NCBI GenBank assembly: GCA_023391075.1
Contig: JAEWBQ010000026.1
Location: 1 to 20,825 of the forward strand
DNA from: Candidatus Parcubacteria bacterium
Lineage (GTDB): Bacteria; Patescibacteriota; Saccharimonadia; Saccharimonadales; Saccharimonadaceae
Length of the DNA stretch: 20,825 nucleotides
Direction of reading: 5' to 3'
The notes under the pieces are model-generated. The model worked only from the letters and a program-made list of their open reading frames with translations. It made no database searches and was not told the DNA's origin. Below are positions 12,750 to 20,770 of this stretch, in pieces; positions within the stretch are counted from its first letter, which is position 1; every line of letters begins with the position of its first letter. The translations under genes were made by a program, and so were the position numbers.

Positions 12750-12804
12750 AATAAGAGTGGGAATTCTCTAGTAGCAAGCATTTTGAAAGGAAACAAATTC
12801 ATAT

Positions 12805-14673
12805 ATGGCAAGCAAGCAACAACCTCCGAAAAGAAAGCTGAGCAACGCGTTACGATTGACGCTTTTTTGGGCGATCTTGGTGTTTGTAGTGTTGGCGGTG
12901 ATCGCAATTACTTCACCGCAGAGTAATTTGAAAGACGTTCCAATTTCGGATGTTATCGATCGTGCCAATCACGGCGACATTACAAAGATCGAAGGCGTAG
13001 GCGGTGACCTCAAAATCACGCCAAAGGGTCAGGACCATCCGACTGAGAAATCATACATTCAGGGTGGCGTAAGCACGCTTCTCAAGGAAAACGTCCTGAC
13101 CAAGGATGCCAAATCAGTCGTGTCGGACAATCCGCCATCAGAAACGGGTGCAACGCTGTGGAATATCGCGATTATCGTGGTGCCAGTGCTGCTGATCGCC
13201 GGTTTCTTTATGTTCATGATGCGTCAGGCCCAAGGCCAGAACAACCAGGCGATGGGCTTCGGTAAGAGCAAGGCGAAGCTGTATGGTGTCGACAAGGAAA
13301 AGGTGGTGTTTGATGATATCGCCGGTAACGACTCTGCAAAACAAGACCTCGAAGAAGTCGTCGACTTTTTGAAGCATCCGAAGAAGTACGAGAACCTCGG
13401 TGCGAAGATTCCAAAGGGTGTTCTGCTGGTCGGTAACCCAGGTACCGGTAAGACGATGCTGGCTCGTGCGGTCGCCGGCGAGGCGAACGTGCCGTTCTTT
13501 AGTATCTCTGGTTCAGAATTCGTCGAGATGTTCGTCGGTGTCGGCGCGAGCCGTGTCCGTGACCTATTCGCGAAAGCCAAGAAGAACGCGCCAGCGATTA
13601 TCTTTATCGATGAGATCGATGCCGTCGGCCGCAAGCGCGGTAGCGGTATGGGCGGCGGTCACGACGAGCGCGAACAAACACTGAACCAGATCCTTGTCGA
13701 AATGGACGGGTTTGAAACAGGTACGAACGTCATTGTGCTCGCGGCGACTAACCGTGCCGACGTACTCGACCCAGCGCTGCTGCGTCCGGGCCGTTTCGAT
13801 CGCCGCACCAACATCTTGCTGCCTGAACGTAAGGACCGCGAAGCAATTTTGGCTGTTCACTTCAAGAATAAGCCGGTTGATGATTCGGTCAATCTGGGTG
13901 CGCTGGCAGCCAAGACGGCCGGCTCGAGCGGTGCCGATCTAGCGAACATCGCCAATGAAGCCGCCATCATTGCTGCCCGCCGTAACTCAAAGAAGATCAG
14001 CAATGCTGACCTGACCGAAGCCTTTGAAAAGGTAGCAATTGGGCCTGAGCGCAAGACCAAGGTCATGAACGACAAGGAAAAGGAACTGACCGCATACCAC
14101 GAAGCCGGCCATGCTATCGTCGGTCACGTATTGCCGGACAGCGACCCTGTGCACAAGGTGACGATTATCCCTCGTGGTGGTACGGGAGGTGTGACGTGGT
14201 TCTTGCCACCAGAGGACAAGAGCTACACAAGCGTCGTCGAATTCAAGGATATCCTGGCCCGCGCCCTTGGTGGCCGTGTTGCCGAGAAGATGATTTACGG
14301 CGCCGATCATATTACAACCGGTGCGGGTTCTGACCTGCGCAAGGCGACAGAAATCGCCCGCGATATGATTATCGAGCAAGGTATGGGCACGAAACTGCGC
14401 GACCAAGTCTTCCACGAAGATAACGGCGGCATGGTCTTTGACAAGATCACACACGAACGCCCATACAGTGACTCAACGGCCAAAGAAATCGACATCGAGG
14501 TGGAACAGCTGATCAAGGAAGCGGCGAAGCGTGCTGAAGAAGTCCTGACGCATAACCGTAAGCACCTTGACGCACTGGCAAATGCGCTACTCGAAGAAGA
14601 AACGCTCGAAGAGGATGCTGTCAGTAAAATCCTGGCTGGTACGACAATGCCGGCGGAGGCGAAGCTCTACTAA
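12805..14673 (+). CDS. ftsH: ATP-dependent zinc metalloprotease FtsH
   Basis: 622 residues. Two membrane helices (about 17-37 and 119-139) enclose a small external domain. The AAA+ module has Walker A GNPGTGKT (210-217; Asn replaces the usual Pro in the second position), Walker B IIFIDE (265-270), and the second region of homology AATNRADVLDPALLRPGRFDR (313-333). The zinc protease domain has HEAGH (432-436) and a third ligand in GAGSDLRKAT (D510). FtsH extracts and degrades misfolded membrane proteins and some regulators. The second half of the protease domain is shorter and divergent around EQGMGTKLRDQVFHEDNGG. The ribosome binding site and a promoter in tilS support independent expression. 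Confidence 0.97.
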   Translation: MASKQQPPKRKLSNALRLTLFWAILVFVVLAVIAITSPQSNLKDVPISDVIDRANHGDITKIEGVGGDLKITPKGQDHPTEKSYIQGGVSTLLKENVLTKDAKSVVSDNPPSETGATLWNIAIIVVPVLLIAGFFMFMMRQAQGQNNQAMGFGKSKAKLYGVDKEKVVFDDIAGNDSAKQDLEEVVDFLKHPKKYENLGAKIPKGVLLVGNPGTGKTMLARAVAGEANVPFFSISGSEFVEMFVGVGASRVRDLFAKAKKNAPAIIFIDEIDAVGRKRGSGMGGGHDEREQTLNQILVEMDGFETGTNVIVLAATNRADVLDPALLRPGRFDRRTNILLPERKDREAILAVHFKNKPVDDSVNLGALAAKTAGSSGADLANIANEAAIIAARRNSKKISNADLTEAFEKVAIGPERKTKVMNDKEKELTAYHEAGHAIVGHVLPDSDPVHKVTIIPRGGTGGVTWFLPPEDKSYTSVVEFKDILARALGGRVAEKMIYGADHITTGAGSDLRKATEIARDMIIEQGMGTKLRDQVFHEDNGGMVFDKITHERPYSDSTAKEIDIEVEQLIKEAAKRAEEVLTHNRKHLDALANALLEEETLEEDAVSKILAGTTMPAEAKLY

Positions 14674-14691
14674 TCGGGCGCGTATACCTCA

Positions 14692-16329
14692 ATGGTTCGA
14701 GTACGAAGCGTCGTCGCGCTTGCTAACAAGAAGCTGACGGTCCAGCTGGCCGCATGGCTGCTCGCTGGATCGTCCGGCTTGTCGATGTTGTTCGGCTTCT
14801 GGCGCATGCGCCTATTAAATGCAACGTACCTCGACAGTTATCCGACTGGCTACGACGCTTACATCGCTGCCTTTACAGTGCCGGACTTCATGTTCTTTAT
14901 CTTGGTTTCCGGCGCATTGTCGGTGACGTTCATTCCCGTATTCAATCAGCGGCTCGGTACTGGTAACAAGAAGTCTGCGTGGCAGCTGTCAACCAGCATG
15001 ATCAATTTCATGGCCCTGCTGACCCTGGTGGCGAGCATCCTGATTATGATTTTTGCCGAGCCACTGGTGCGCTATGTTATCGCCCCAGGGCTAAGCGAGT
15101 CGGGGACGGCGCTAGCTATCAGTATGACGCGCGTCATCGCGGTGAATCCACTGCTGTTTGCGGTCGCCACGGTGCTCGCCAGTATTCAGCAGGCGGTCGG
15201 GCGCTTCACGTTCTATGCCATGGCACCGATTCTTTATAACATTGGTATTATCTTTGGCATCAAGGTCTTGACTGGCGGCATCAACTTATTCGGCTGGCAG
15301 GTGTTCGACGGCGGGATCATGGGCGTGGCGCTCGGCGTAGTCGTGGGAGCGATTCTGCAGCTGATCGTGAGTTCGATCGGACTGATCGGGCTAGGCTTTG
15401 ACTATCAATTTAAGATTTTTTGGAAAAACAAGGGCTTTCGCAAGGTCCTGTTGCTCTTACCGATTCGGTCCCTGGATCAGGGTATGGACTACATCGTCGG
15501 AATCGCCGAAACCAACATCGCCTCACGTTTCGGGGCCGGAACGCTTGCGGCCTATAACCAGGCGACGACACTCCATATGGCGCCCATCAACTTGATTGGC
15601 GTCGCGATCAGTAACGCTGCGTTTCCGCAGATGACCGAGGAACTTGGCAAAGGCCAGACCGAGCTATTTAAAAAGAACCTTCAAAAAATCCTCCGTGTCA
15701 TCATTTGGCTGGTCCTGCCGGTTAGTGTGATGACGTTCTTTATGCGCGGCTACTTGGTGACACTGATTAAACCAGGTGGTAATGCGCTGATTGCCGGCCT
15801 GCTCGGCGCTTTAGTGCTGGCGATTTTGTTCCGCTCGATCTATCACATCGCAGCGCGCAGTTTTTATGCCCAGCAGGACACGAAAACGCCGCTGTATATC
15901 TCGATTTTCACGATTGCACTGAACATCGCGCTGGCGATTTGGTTTGCGATCGGACTGCATCTTGGTGGGTATGGGCTGGCGTGGGCGCAGTCGCTCGTCG
16001 CGATGATCGAGGTCATCATCCTGTTTATCGTCATGGCGCAGCGCATCCCGGGGCTCTTTGACCGAGTAATGGTCCATGCTGTCGCGCGCATGGTGAGCGC
16101 GACCGGTTTCATGTCGATGGTGACCTACATTACAGTGCAGCTCTTCCAGCTGCAAAACAGCGACCAGTCGCTCCTGTCGACGCTGCCGAAGCTTTTCGTG
16201 ATTGGCATCGTAAGTGTCGTTGCTTACATGACCTTTTGTTGGCTGCTAAAGATCGAAGAAGTGATGCCGATATTGGCGCGGCTACGCCGTTTTATGCTGG
16301 TTCGCGTTGGTCGTCCTACTGTTGGATGA
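14692..16329 (+). CDS. murJ: Lipid II flippase MurJ
   Basis: 545 residues, about 14 membrane helices. The N-terminal region with FGFWRMRLLNATYLDSYPTG...DAYIAAFTVPDFMFFILVSGALSVTFIPVFNQRL is the typical MurJ/MviN start (TM1-2). MurJ moves the lipid-linked peptidoglycan precursor across the membrane, so the cell makes its own wall. The ATG at 14692 is 18 bases after the ftsH stop; no Shine-Dalgarno sequence is visible, only a TATACC three bases before the ATG, so expression from the ftsH transcript is the likelier route. The final C-terminal residues (LARLRRFMLVRVGRPTVG) are basic. Its 3' end carries the -35 box of the lepA promoter. Confidence 0.95.
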   Translation: MVRVRSVVALANKKLTVQLAAWLLAGSSGLSMLFGFWRMRLLNATYLDSYPTGYDAYIAAFTVPDFMFFILVSGALSVTFIPVFNQRLGTGNKKSAWQLSTSMINFMALLTLVASILIMIFAEPLVRYVIAPGLSESGTALAISMTRVIAVNPLLFAVATVLASIQQAVGRFTFYAMAPILYNIGIIFGIKVLTGGINLFGWQVFDGGIMGVALGVVVGAILQLIVSSIGLIGLGFDYQFKIFWKNKGFRKVLLLLPIRSLDQGMDYIVGIAETNIASRFGAGTLAAYNQATTLHMAPINLIGVAISNAAFPQMTEELGKGQTELFKKNLQKILRVIIWLVLPVSVMTFFMRGYLVTLIKPGGNALIAGLLGALVLAILFRSIYHIAARSFYAQQDTKTPLYISIFTIALNIALAIWFAIGLHLGGYGLAWAQSLVAMIEVIILFIVMAQRIPGLFDRVMVHAVARMVSATGFMSMVTYITVQLFQLQNSDQSLLSTLPKLFVIGIVSVVAYMTFCWLLKIEEVMPILARLRRFMLVRVGRPTVG

Positions 16330-16335
16330 TATACT
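16307..16335 (+). promoter_or_regulatory. Promoter candidate for lepA inside the end of murJ
   Basis: TTGGTC (16307-16312), 17-base spacer, TATACT (16330-16335) followed by AGGAC. The ATG lies 13 bases after the box. If transcription starts at the usual distance, the AGGA that might serve as ribosome binding site would not be in the message. Confidence 0.45.
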
Positions 16336-16348
16336 AGGACATAATTAC

Positions 16349-18127
16349 ATGAACCAACAAGAGATTCGAAATTTTTGCATCATTGCTCACATTGATCACG
16401 GCAAATCAACGCTGGCCGATCGGATGATGGAGCTGACAGGGACCGTCCAAAAGCGCGACATGAAATCGCAGCTGCTTGATAGCATGGAGCTGGAACGTGA
16501 AAAAGGTATCACGATTAAGCTCGCCCCGGTGCGTATGCAGTACAAGGGCCACGACCTGAACCTGATCGACACCCCCGGGCACGTGGACTTTAGTTATGAA
16601 GTGAGCCGCTCGCTTGAGGCCTGTGAAGGGGCGGTGCTTGTGGTGGATGCCAGCCAGGGTATCCAGGCCCAGACACTGGCAAATGTCTATTTGGCGCTGG
16701 CGGCCGATCTGACGATCATCCCGGTCCTAAACAAGATCGACTTGCCGGCGGCCGACGTCCCGCGGGTTTCGGCGGAAATTATCAATCTGCTTGGCTGTAG
16801 CGAGGATGACATCCTAAAGATCAGCGCCAAGACCGGAGAGGGCGTGCCGGAGGTGCTCGATGCCATCGTAGAGCGGATCGCGCCGCCGCAAGGCCAGACC
16901 GACAGCCCGACCCGGGCCCTGATTTTCGACAGCTATTACGACGATTACCGCGGGGTTATTCTCTACACCCGAGTGGTCGACGGTGCGATCAAAAAGGGCG
17001 ATACGATCGAAATGCTGGCAACTGGCGCGCACGGTCTGGCGCTCGAAGTCGGTGCGCTGAGCCCGACCATGAAGCCGGAGGCGGATATCGCGACGGGCGA
17101 AATCGGCTACATCGTGACTAACCTCAAAACCACCCGTGACGCCCGCGTGGGTGATACGGTGACAGTTCGCCGCGCTCATGCAGATCAGGCACTGCCTGGC
17201 TACCAGCACGTCAAGCCGTTCGTCTACGCCGGCTTTTTCCCGGTATCAAACGAAGATTACAACGAGCTCAAAGAAGCGGTCGAGAAACTCAGCCTCAGCG
17301 ACAGCGCGCTGCAGTTTGAACCCGAAAACTCCCCAGTGCTTGGATTTGGCGTGCGCATCGGGTTCCTTGGTTTGCTTCACATGGACATCATCCGCGAACG
17401 CTTGGAGCGTGAGTATAATCTGGATCTCGTCGTCACGAACCCGTCGACCGACTATCATATTTTCCTGAGCAGTGGCGAGGAGCTCGATATCAAATCTGCC
17501 AGTGACTTGCCGGATCCGTCGAAAATCAAGGAAATCCGCGAACCGTGGATCAAGGGTGAGATCGTCGTGCCGCAGGAATATATTGGCGCTGTCATCCAAC
17601 TGATTGTCAGCAAGCGCGGCCTGCAGAAGAACCTGAGCTATATCGACGAGCGAGCGCTTGTTAGTTTCGAAGCGCCGCTTGCTAATCTGCTAACTGATTT
17701 TTACGACCAGCTTAAATCCGTTACCAGTGGCTACGGCAGCTTTAACTACGAACTTGATGATTACCGGCACGAAGACTTGGTCAAGGTCGACTTTTATGTT
17801 GGGGGGGAGATCGTCGACGCGCTGAGCGTGATGGCGCACCGCTCGGAAAGCCAACGCCTGGGCCGCGAAACGGTCGACAAACTTAAAGAAGTGATCCCAC
17901 GGCAGAGTTTCCAGGTGAGCCTGCAGGCAGCCATCGGCGGCAAGTTTATCGCTCGCGCTGATCTGTCGGCCTATCGCAAGGACGTGACTGGCTACTTGTA
18001 TGGCGGCGACGTCAGCCGCAAAAAGAAGCTGCTTGCCAAACAGGCGCGTGGCAAAAAGCGCATGAAACGCTTCGGTAAAGTTGATATTCCGTCCGAAGCA
18101 TTTACTGTGATGCTGAAGCGTGATTAA
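16349..18127 (+). CDS. lepA: Elongation factor 4 (LepA)
   Basis: 592 residues from ATG 16349 (MNQQEIRNFCIIAHIDHGKS); frame also runs upstream into murJ but the family begins here. GTPase motifs: AHIDHGKST (13-21), DTPGH (74-78) and NKID (128-131). EF4 acts on ribosomes, promotes back-translocation or relieves stalled initiation and elongation; it is membrane-associated under some conditions. The characteristic C-terminal domain ends with KKKLLAKQARGKKRMKRFG and then VDIPSEAFTVMLKRD, the LepA-specific tail that reaches toward the P-site tRNA. Length is at the usual value of about 600. It is followed by gmk after 12 bases, so the two probably share a message. Confidence 0.97.
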   Translation: MNQQEIRNFCIIAHIDHGKSTLADRMMELTGTVQKRDMKSQLLDSMELEREKGITIKLAPVRMQYKGHDLNLIDTPGHVDFSYEVSRSLEACEGAVLVVDASQGIQAQTLANVYLALAADLTIIPVLNKIDLPAADVPRVSAEIINLLGCSEDDILKISAKTGEGVPEVLDAIVERIAPPQGQTDSPTRALIFDSYYDDYRGVILYTRVVDGAIKKGDTIEMLATGAHGLALEVGALSPTMKPEADIATGEIGYIVTNLKTTRDARVGDTVTVRRAHADQALPGYQHVKPFVYAGFFPVSNEDYNELKEAVEKLSLSDSALQFEPENSPVLGFGVRIGFLGLLHMDIIRERLEREYNLDLVVTNPSTDYHIFLSSGEELDIKSASDLPDPSKIKEIREPWIKGEIVVPQEYIGAVIQLIVSKRGLQKNLSYIDERALVSFEAPLANLLTDFYDQLKSVTSGYGSFNYELDDYRHEDLVKVDFYVGGEIVDALSVMAHRSESQRLGRETVDKLKEVIPRQSFQVSLQAAIGGKFIARADLSAYRKDVTGYLYGGDVSRKKKLLAKQARGKKRMKRFGKVDIPSEAFTVMLKRD

Positions 18128-18139
18128 AAGGAGGGCACT

Positions 18140-18853
18140 ATGAACGAACTCGAACAGCAAATTGCCGATTATGAGCCGAGCGAGGCCGCGATTGAACTGG
18201 TGCAAACCACGCCCATTACTCTGCTGGTCGGCATCTCTGGAGCGGGCAAAGACACCATGAAACGCCAGCTCCTGGCGACCGGTGATTACCACGATATCGT
18301 CTCACATACGACGCGGTCCCCTCGGGCTAATAATGGTGTGATGGAAACGCCCGACGTCGACTATCATTTCATCGATGCGAACGAGGCGGCGCGTATGGTG
18401 ACGGCACGCGAATTTATTGAAGCGAAGTTCGTGCATGGCACTGTCTATGGGACGAGCGTCGAGGAGCTGCGCCGCTCGCATAGTGAAGGAAAGATTGCCA
18501 TTACGGACATCGATGTCCAGGGTGTGGCGGAATATAAAGCGCTGACGCAGAACGTCGTGGCGCTCTTTATCTTGCCGCCTAATTACAGTACGTGGCGCAC
18601 TCGACTAGCCGCGCGGTATGAATCGGCTGAAGCGTTCGAGGCTGAGTGGCCGAAGCGCCGCGACAGTGCGATCGATGAGTTGACCCATGCGCTTGAAGTG
18701 CCGTACTACCATTTCATTGTCAATGACGACCTCGATGAGGCAGTTCGGGTGGCTGATGAAATCACCAAGCGCGGCGATGTATTTTACCGCAAAGACGACG
18801 AGCTGCGACTGCGGGCGCGTGACCTGCTCGAGGCAATTAAATTAAGTAAATAG
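18140..18853 (+). CDS. gmk: Guanylate kinase
   Basis: 237 residues with an excellent ribosome binding site (AAAAGGAGGG) starting just after the lepA stop. Catalyses ATP-dependent phosphorylation of GMP to GDP. P-loop GISGAGKDT (31-39; Asp follows the Lys where Ser/Thr is usual, Thr comes next). GMP-binding motif SHTTRSPR (55-62), DVDYHFID (72-79), then EAKFVHGTVYGTS (93-105) and ITDIDVQG (120-127), followed by FILPPN and the final NDDLDEAV, in the family's order. An N-terminal stretch of about 25 residues precedes the usual start, and the lid region (RYESAEAFEAEWPKRRDSA) is divergent. A related nucleotide kinase cannot be fully excluded but guanylate kinase fits best. Confidence 0.9.
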   Translation: MNELEQQIADYEPSEAAIELVQTTPITLLVGISGAGKDTMKRQLLATGDYHDIVSHTTRSPRANNGVMETPDVDYHFIDANEAARMVTAREFIEAKFVHGTVYGTSVEELRRSHSEGKIAITDIDVQGVAEYKALTQNVVALFILPPNYSTWRTRLAARYESAEAFEAEWPKRRDSAIDELTHALEVPYYHFIVNDDLDEAVRVADEITKRGDVFYRKDDELRLRARDLLEAIKLSK

Positions 18854-18862
18854 GACTATTAC

Positions 18863-19324
18863 ATGATGCAAGAATCAGACGCGAATACGACACAACAAGT
18901 AGCAGGGGCACTCGTCTATTGGCGAAAAGGCCCTCGCTATGTACCAACGATTATGACCCTCGACAGCAACGGCATATTGTCGTTGACAGCAGCCGACCAG
19001 ACTCAGCTACTGCACGAGCCGCTGTCACAAGTCAGTATTCGGTTTAGCGCATGGGGGACGCTTCACCTGGAGGCGAAAGGTGTGGCGTATGCGATCCGCT
19101 CGAGTGGCGGCCTGGCTGCACCGAGTATTCCGCGCTGGCAAGCCGATGCCGCTCGTCAGATTGGCCAAGCCGGTATCTTCACGAGTACTATGCGTGGGTG
19201 GCAAGATGTCTTCATTCGTGCCGGTGCGCCATTGAAGCGCCGCCAGATGCGCGCGATGACTCTCTACGTGTTGGCACTCGTCATCATCGTGGTGGGTGCT
19301 GCATTACTCGCCAAGCATCGTTAG
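18863..19324 (+). CDS. Tail-anchored protein, first of two tandem paralogs, unknown family
   Basis: 153 residues. N-terminal domain (about 12-85) with a motif string shared with the next gene: L-V/L-Y-W-R-K, then a beta-rich stretch V-P-x-x-x-x-L-D-x-x-G, F-S/T-x-W-G-T and a GG turn, which could be a PH- or GRAM-like fold (inference). A second shared motif M-R-x-W-Q-x-x-F-x-x-A-G (110-121) lies before a single C-terminal membrane helix (about 132-150), ending KHR. So the protein probably faces the cytosol with a tail anchor. AGGA overlaps the gmk stop at 18852, 7 bases from the ATG; ATG 18866 would be equally possible. Function unknown. Confidence 0.72.
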   Translation: MMQESDANTTQQVAGALVYWRKGPRYVPTIMTLDSNGILSLTAADQTQLLHEPLSQVSIRFSAWGTLHLEAKGVAYAIRSSGGLAAPSIPRWQADAARQIGQAGIFTSTMRGWQDVFIRAGAPLKRRQMRAMTLYVLALVIIVVGAALLAKHR

Positions 19325-19350
19325 CCCCAGCGAACTATACGGATAACCCA

Positions 19351-19369
19351 ATCGACACAACCAGTCGAT
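19351..19369. other. Small hairpin between the two tandem paralogs
   Basis: ATCGAC (19351-19356) pairs with GTCGAT (19364-19369) around a 7-base loop in the 69-base gap between the paralogs. It lacks a T-run and is not a proper terminator; it could influence message processing or be chance. Confidence 0.2.
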
Positions 19370-19393
19370 AACGACAGAAAAGGAAGACACACT

Positions 19394-20008
19394 ATGAATC
19401 CACAACAGACTACTATCACGCCCGCTATCTCTTTATTATATTGGCGTAAGAATCTTTGGAACGCTGCGCAGTGTGTACCTGTCGTACTCCAGCTGGACGC
19501 CGACGGCCAATTCTCGATGCGTACGGCTGATGAAGCGACGGTTTTTTCTGTGCAAATCAAAGAGGTTCAACCGCGGTTTACTGGCTGGGGAACGATGATC
19601 CTGCGCATCGACGGCAAAACGTACGACCTGGTAGGAACTGGTGGGACATTGTCGCCGAGCCCGGCGCAGTGGCAGCTGAATGTGCTCAAGAGCCCGGCTG
19701 ATGCTGCTAGTTCTGGCGGGGCAATTGCCGGAAGCGCTGGTGTCGGCCTATCTGAGCTGGGTTCGGCGACTGGCCTGGGCGCTGCCGGAACCGTTGCAGC
19801 TGTTGGTGGTGCGGCCGCCTCGCAGGTGGCATTTCACCGCGGACTGAGCCGTATGCGCGATTGGCAAAACATCTTTAGTGAGGCCGGCCTGTCTTTCCGT
19901 CGCAGCTCGATGCGCTACATGGCAATTTATGTGGGTGCTGTCGTAGGCATCTTGGTCGTACTGGCCGTCATCGGACTTATCCGCCAGGCAATGGGTCTCG
20001 ATTCGTAG
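19394..20008 (+). CDS. Tail-anchored protein, second tandem paralog with a Gly/Ala-rich insertion
   Basis: 204 residues with a strong AAAGGAAG ribosome binding site. The same blocks as in the preceding gene occur in the same order: LLYWRKN (14-20), VPVVLQLDADG (28-38), RFTGWGT (61-67), MRDWQNIFSEAG (154-165), and a C-terminal membrane helix (about 175-196). Between the first domain and the MRxWQ motif lies an insertion of about 44 residues (104-147) made almost wholly of Gly, Ala, Ser, Val and Leu, resembling a glycine-zipper membrane hairpin. This insertion is absent from the first copy. Function unknown; it may put one copy in a different membrane arrangement. The stop is immediately followed by the CIRCE element of hrcA. 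Confidence 0.72.
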   Translation: MNPQQTTITPAISLLYWRKNLWNAAQCVPVVLQLDADGQFSMRTADEATVFSVQIKEVQPRFTGWGTMILRIDGKTYDLVGTGGTLSPSPAQWQLNVLKSPADAASSGGAIAGSAGVGLSELGSATGLGAAGTVAAVGGAAASQVAFHRGLSRMRDWQNIFSEAGLSFRRSSMRYMAIYVGAVVGILVVLAVIGLIRQAMGLDS

Positions 20009-20035
20009 TTGGCACTCGCATTGAAAGAGTGCTAG
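20009..20035 (+). promoter_or_regulatory. CIRCE operator for HrcA
   Basis: TTGGCACTC-N9-GAGTGCTAG matches the consensus TTAGCACTC-N9-GAGTGCTAA with one change in each arm. It begins on the base after the stop of the preceding gene. Its central spacer contains the hrcA -35 box, so bound repressor would block RNA polymerase directly: negative autoregulation, released by heat or misfolded protein. Confidence 0.93.
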
Positions 20036-20049
20036 GGTTGCGCTATACT
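20021..20049 (+). promoter_or_regulatory. hrcA promoter, embedded in CIRCE
   Basis: TTGAAA (20021-20026) within the CIRCE spacer, 17-base spacing, TATACT (20044-20049). Only six bases (AAGGGT) lie between TATACT and ATG 20056, so the transcript would start at or within a base of the ATG. Confidence 0.75.
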
Positions 20050-20055
20050 AAGGGT

Positions 20056-20769
20056 ATGACCGATCGTCAACTAGCTATTCTTGCCGCCATCATTGAACAA
20101 TACGCCGAGGTCGCTTCGCCTGTCGGCAGTGTGACGCTGGCGAAGCTGTTCAACGTATCGAGCGCGACGATTCGCAGCGAAATGGCTCGACTAGAGGAGA
20201 TGGGGCTTATCATGCAACCCCACACCAGTGCTGGCCGCGTGCCGACCGACCAAGGTTATCGTCTGTATGTCAACAATCTGACGGCCGCCGCCGAAGCGGA
20301 TGACGGACCCCGGCAACTCGATCGCGGTGCGAGGGCGATCGAAGCGCGTGTTGCGACGCACGGTGACCGTGCTGACCGGGCGATTCGCAGTGCCGTCGAT
20401 AGTCTGGTGGAGTTGACGCAGAATCTTGGTATCGCCACCATCGGTGACGAACTGTACATGAACGGCATCGGCCACCTCTTTAGTCAGCCGGAATTCTTTG
20501 ACGGCAAGCACGTCCAGGCCGTAGCGCGCCTGCTTGATAATCTGGAGCCGTGGCTGCGCGAAGCCGCGCCAAACGAACCGCTTAATGTGTACATCGGTAG
20601 CGAGAACCCCATCGGGAAGACGAGCGGTGCGACGCTCATTATCAGTCGGTTCCGCTCGCCGTATAGCGACCGCAGCTATATCGGCGTGCTTGGTCCGACG
20701 CGTCAGAGCTATGGAAAAGTAATGCGTCTCGTGCGGCATGCCGGCGCGATGCTCGAGGAGGTGCTCTAG
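20056..20769 (+). CDS. hrcA: Heat-shock repressor HrcA, short form
   Basis: 237 residues from ATG 20056; the GTG at 20029 in the same frame lies inside the operator and is rejected. N-terminal winged helix: RQLAILAAIIEQYAEVASPV, then SSATIRSEMARLEEMGLI, and the HrcA signature HTSAGRVPTDQGYRLYV (about 56-72). The C-terminal end IGVLGPTRQSYGKVMRLVRH is also typical. Usual HrcA length is about 340, so the central dimerisation/insert region is shortened by roughly a hundred residues while both ends are kept, hence probably functional. It represses chaperone genes by binding CIRCE. The next gene begins 1 base after its stop, but it does not look like grpE. Confidence 0.93.
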   Translation: MTDRQLAILAAIIEQYAEVASPVGSVTLAKLFNVSSATIRSEMARLEEMGLIMQPHTSAGRVPTDQGYRLYVNNLTAAAEADDGPRQLDRGARAIEARVATHGDRADRAIRSAVDSLVELTQNLGIATIGDELYMNGIGHLFSQPEFFDGKHVQAVARLLDNLEPWLREAAPNEPLNVYIGSENPIGKTSGATLIISRFRSPYSDRSYIGVLGPTRQSYGKVMRLVRHAGAMLEEVL

Positions 20770-20770
20770 G

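Noticed and set aside
20029..20055. An upstream GTG start for hrcA
   Set aside because: It lies inside the CIRCE operator and ahead of the -10 box, so it would not be on the transcript; ATG 20056 fits family length and promoter.
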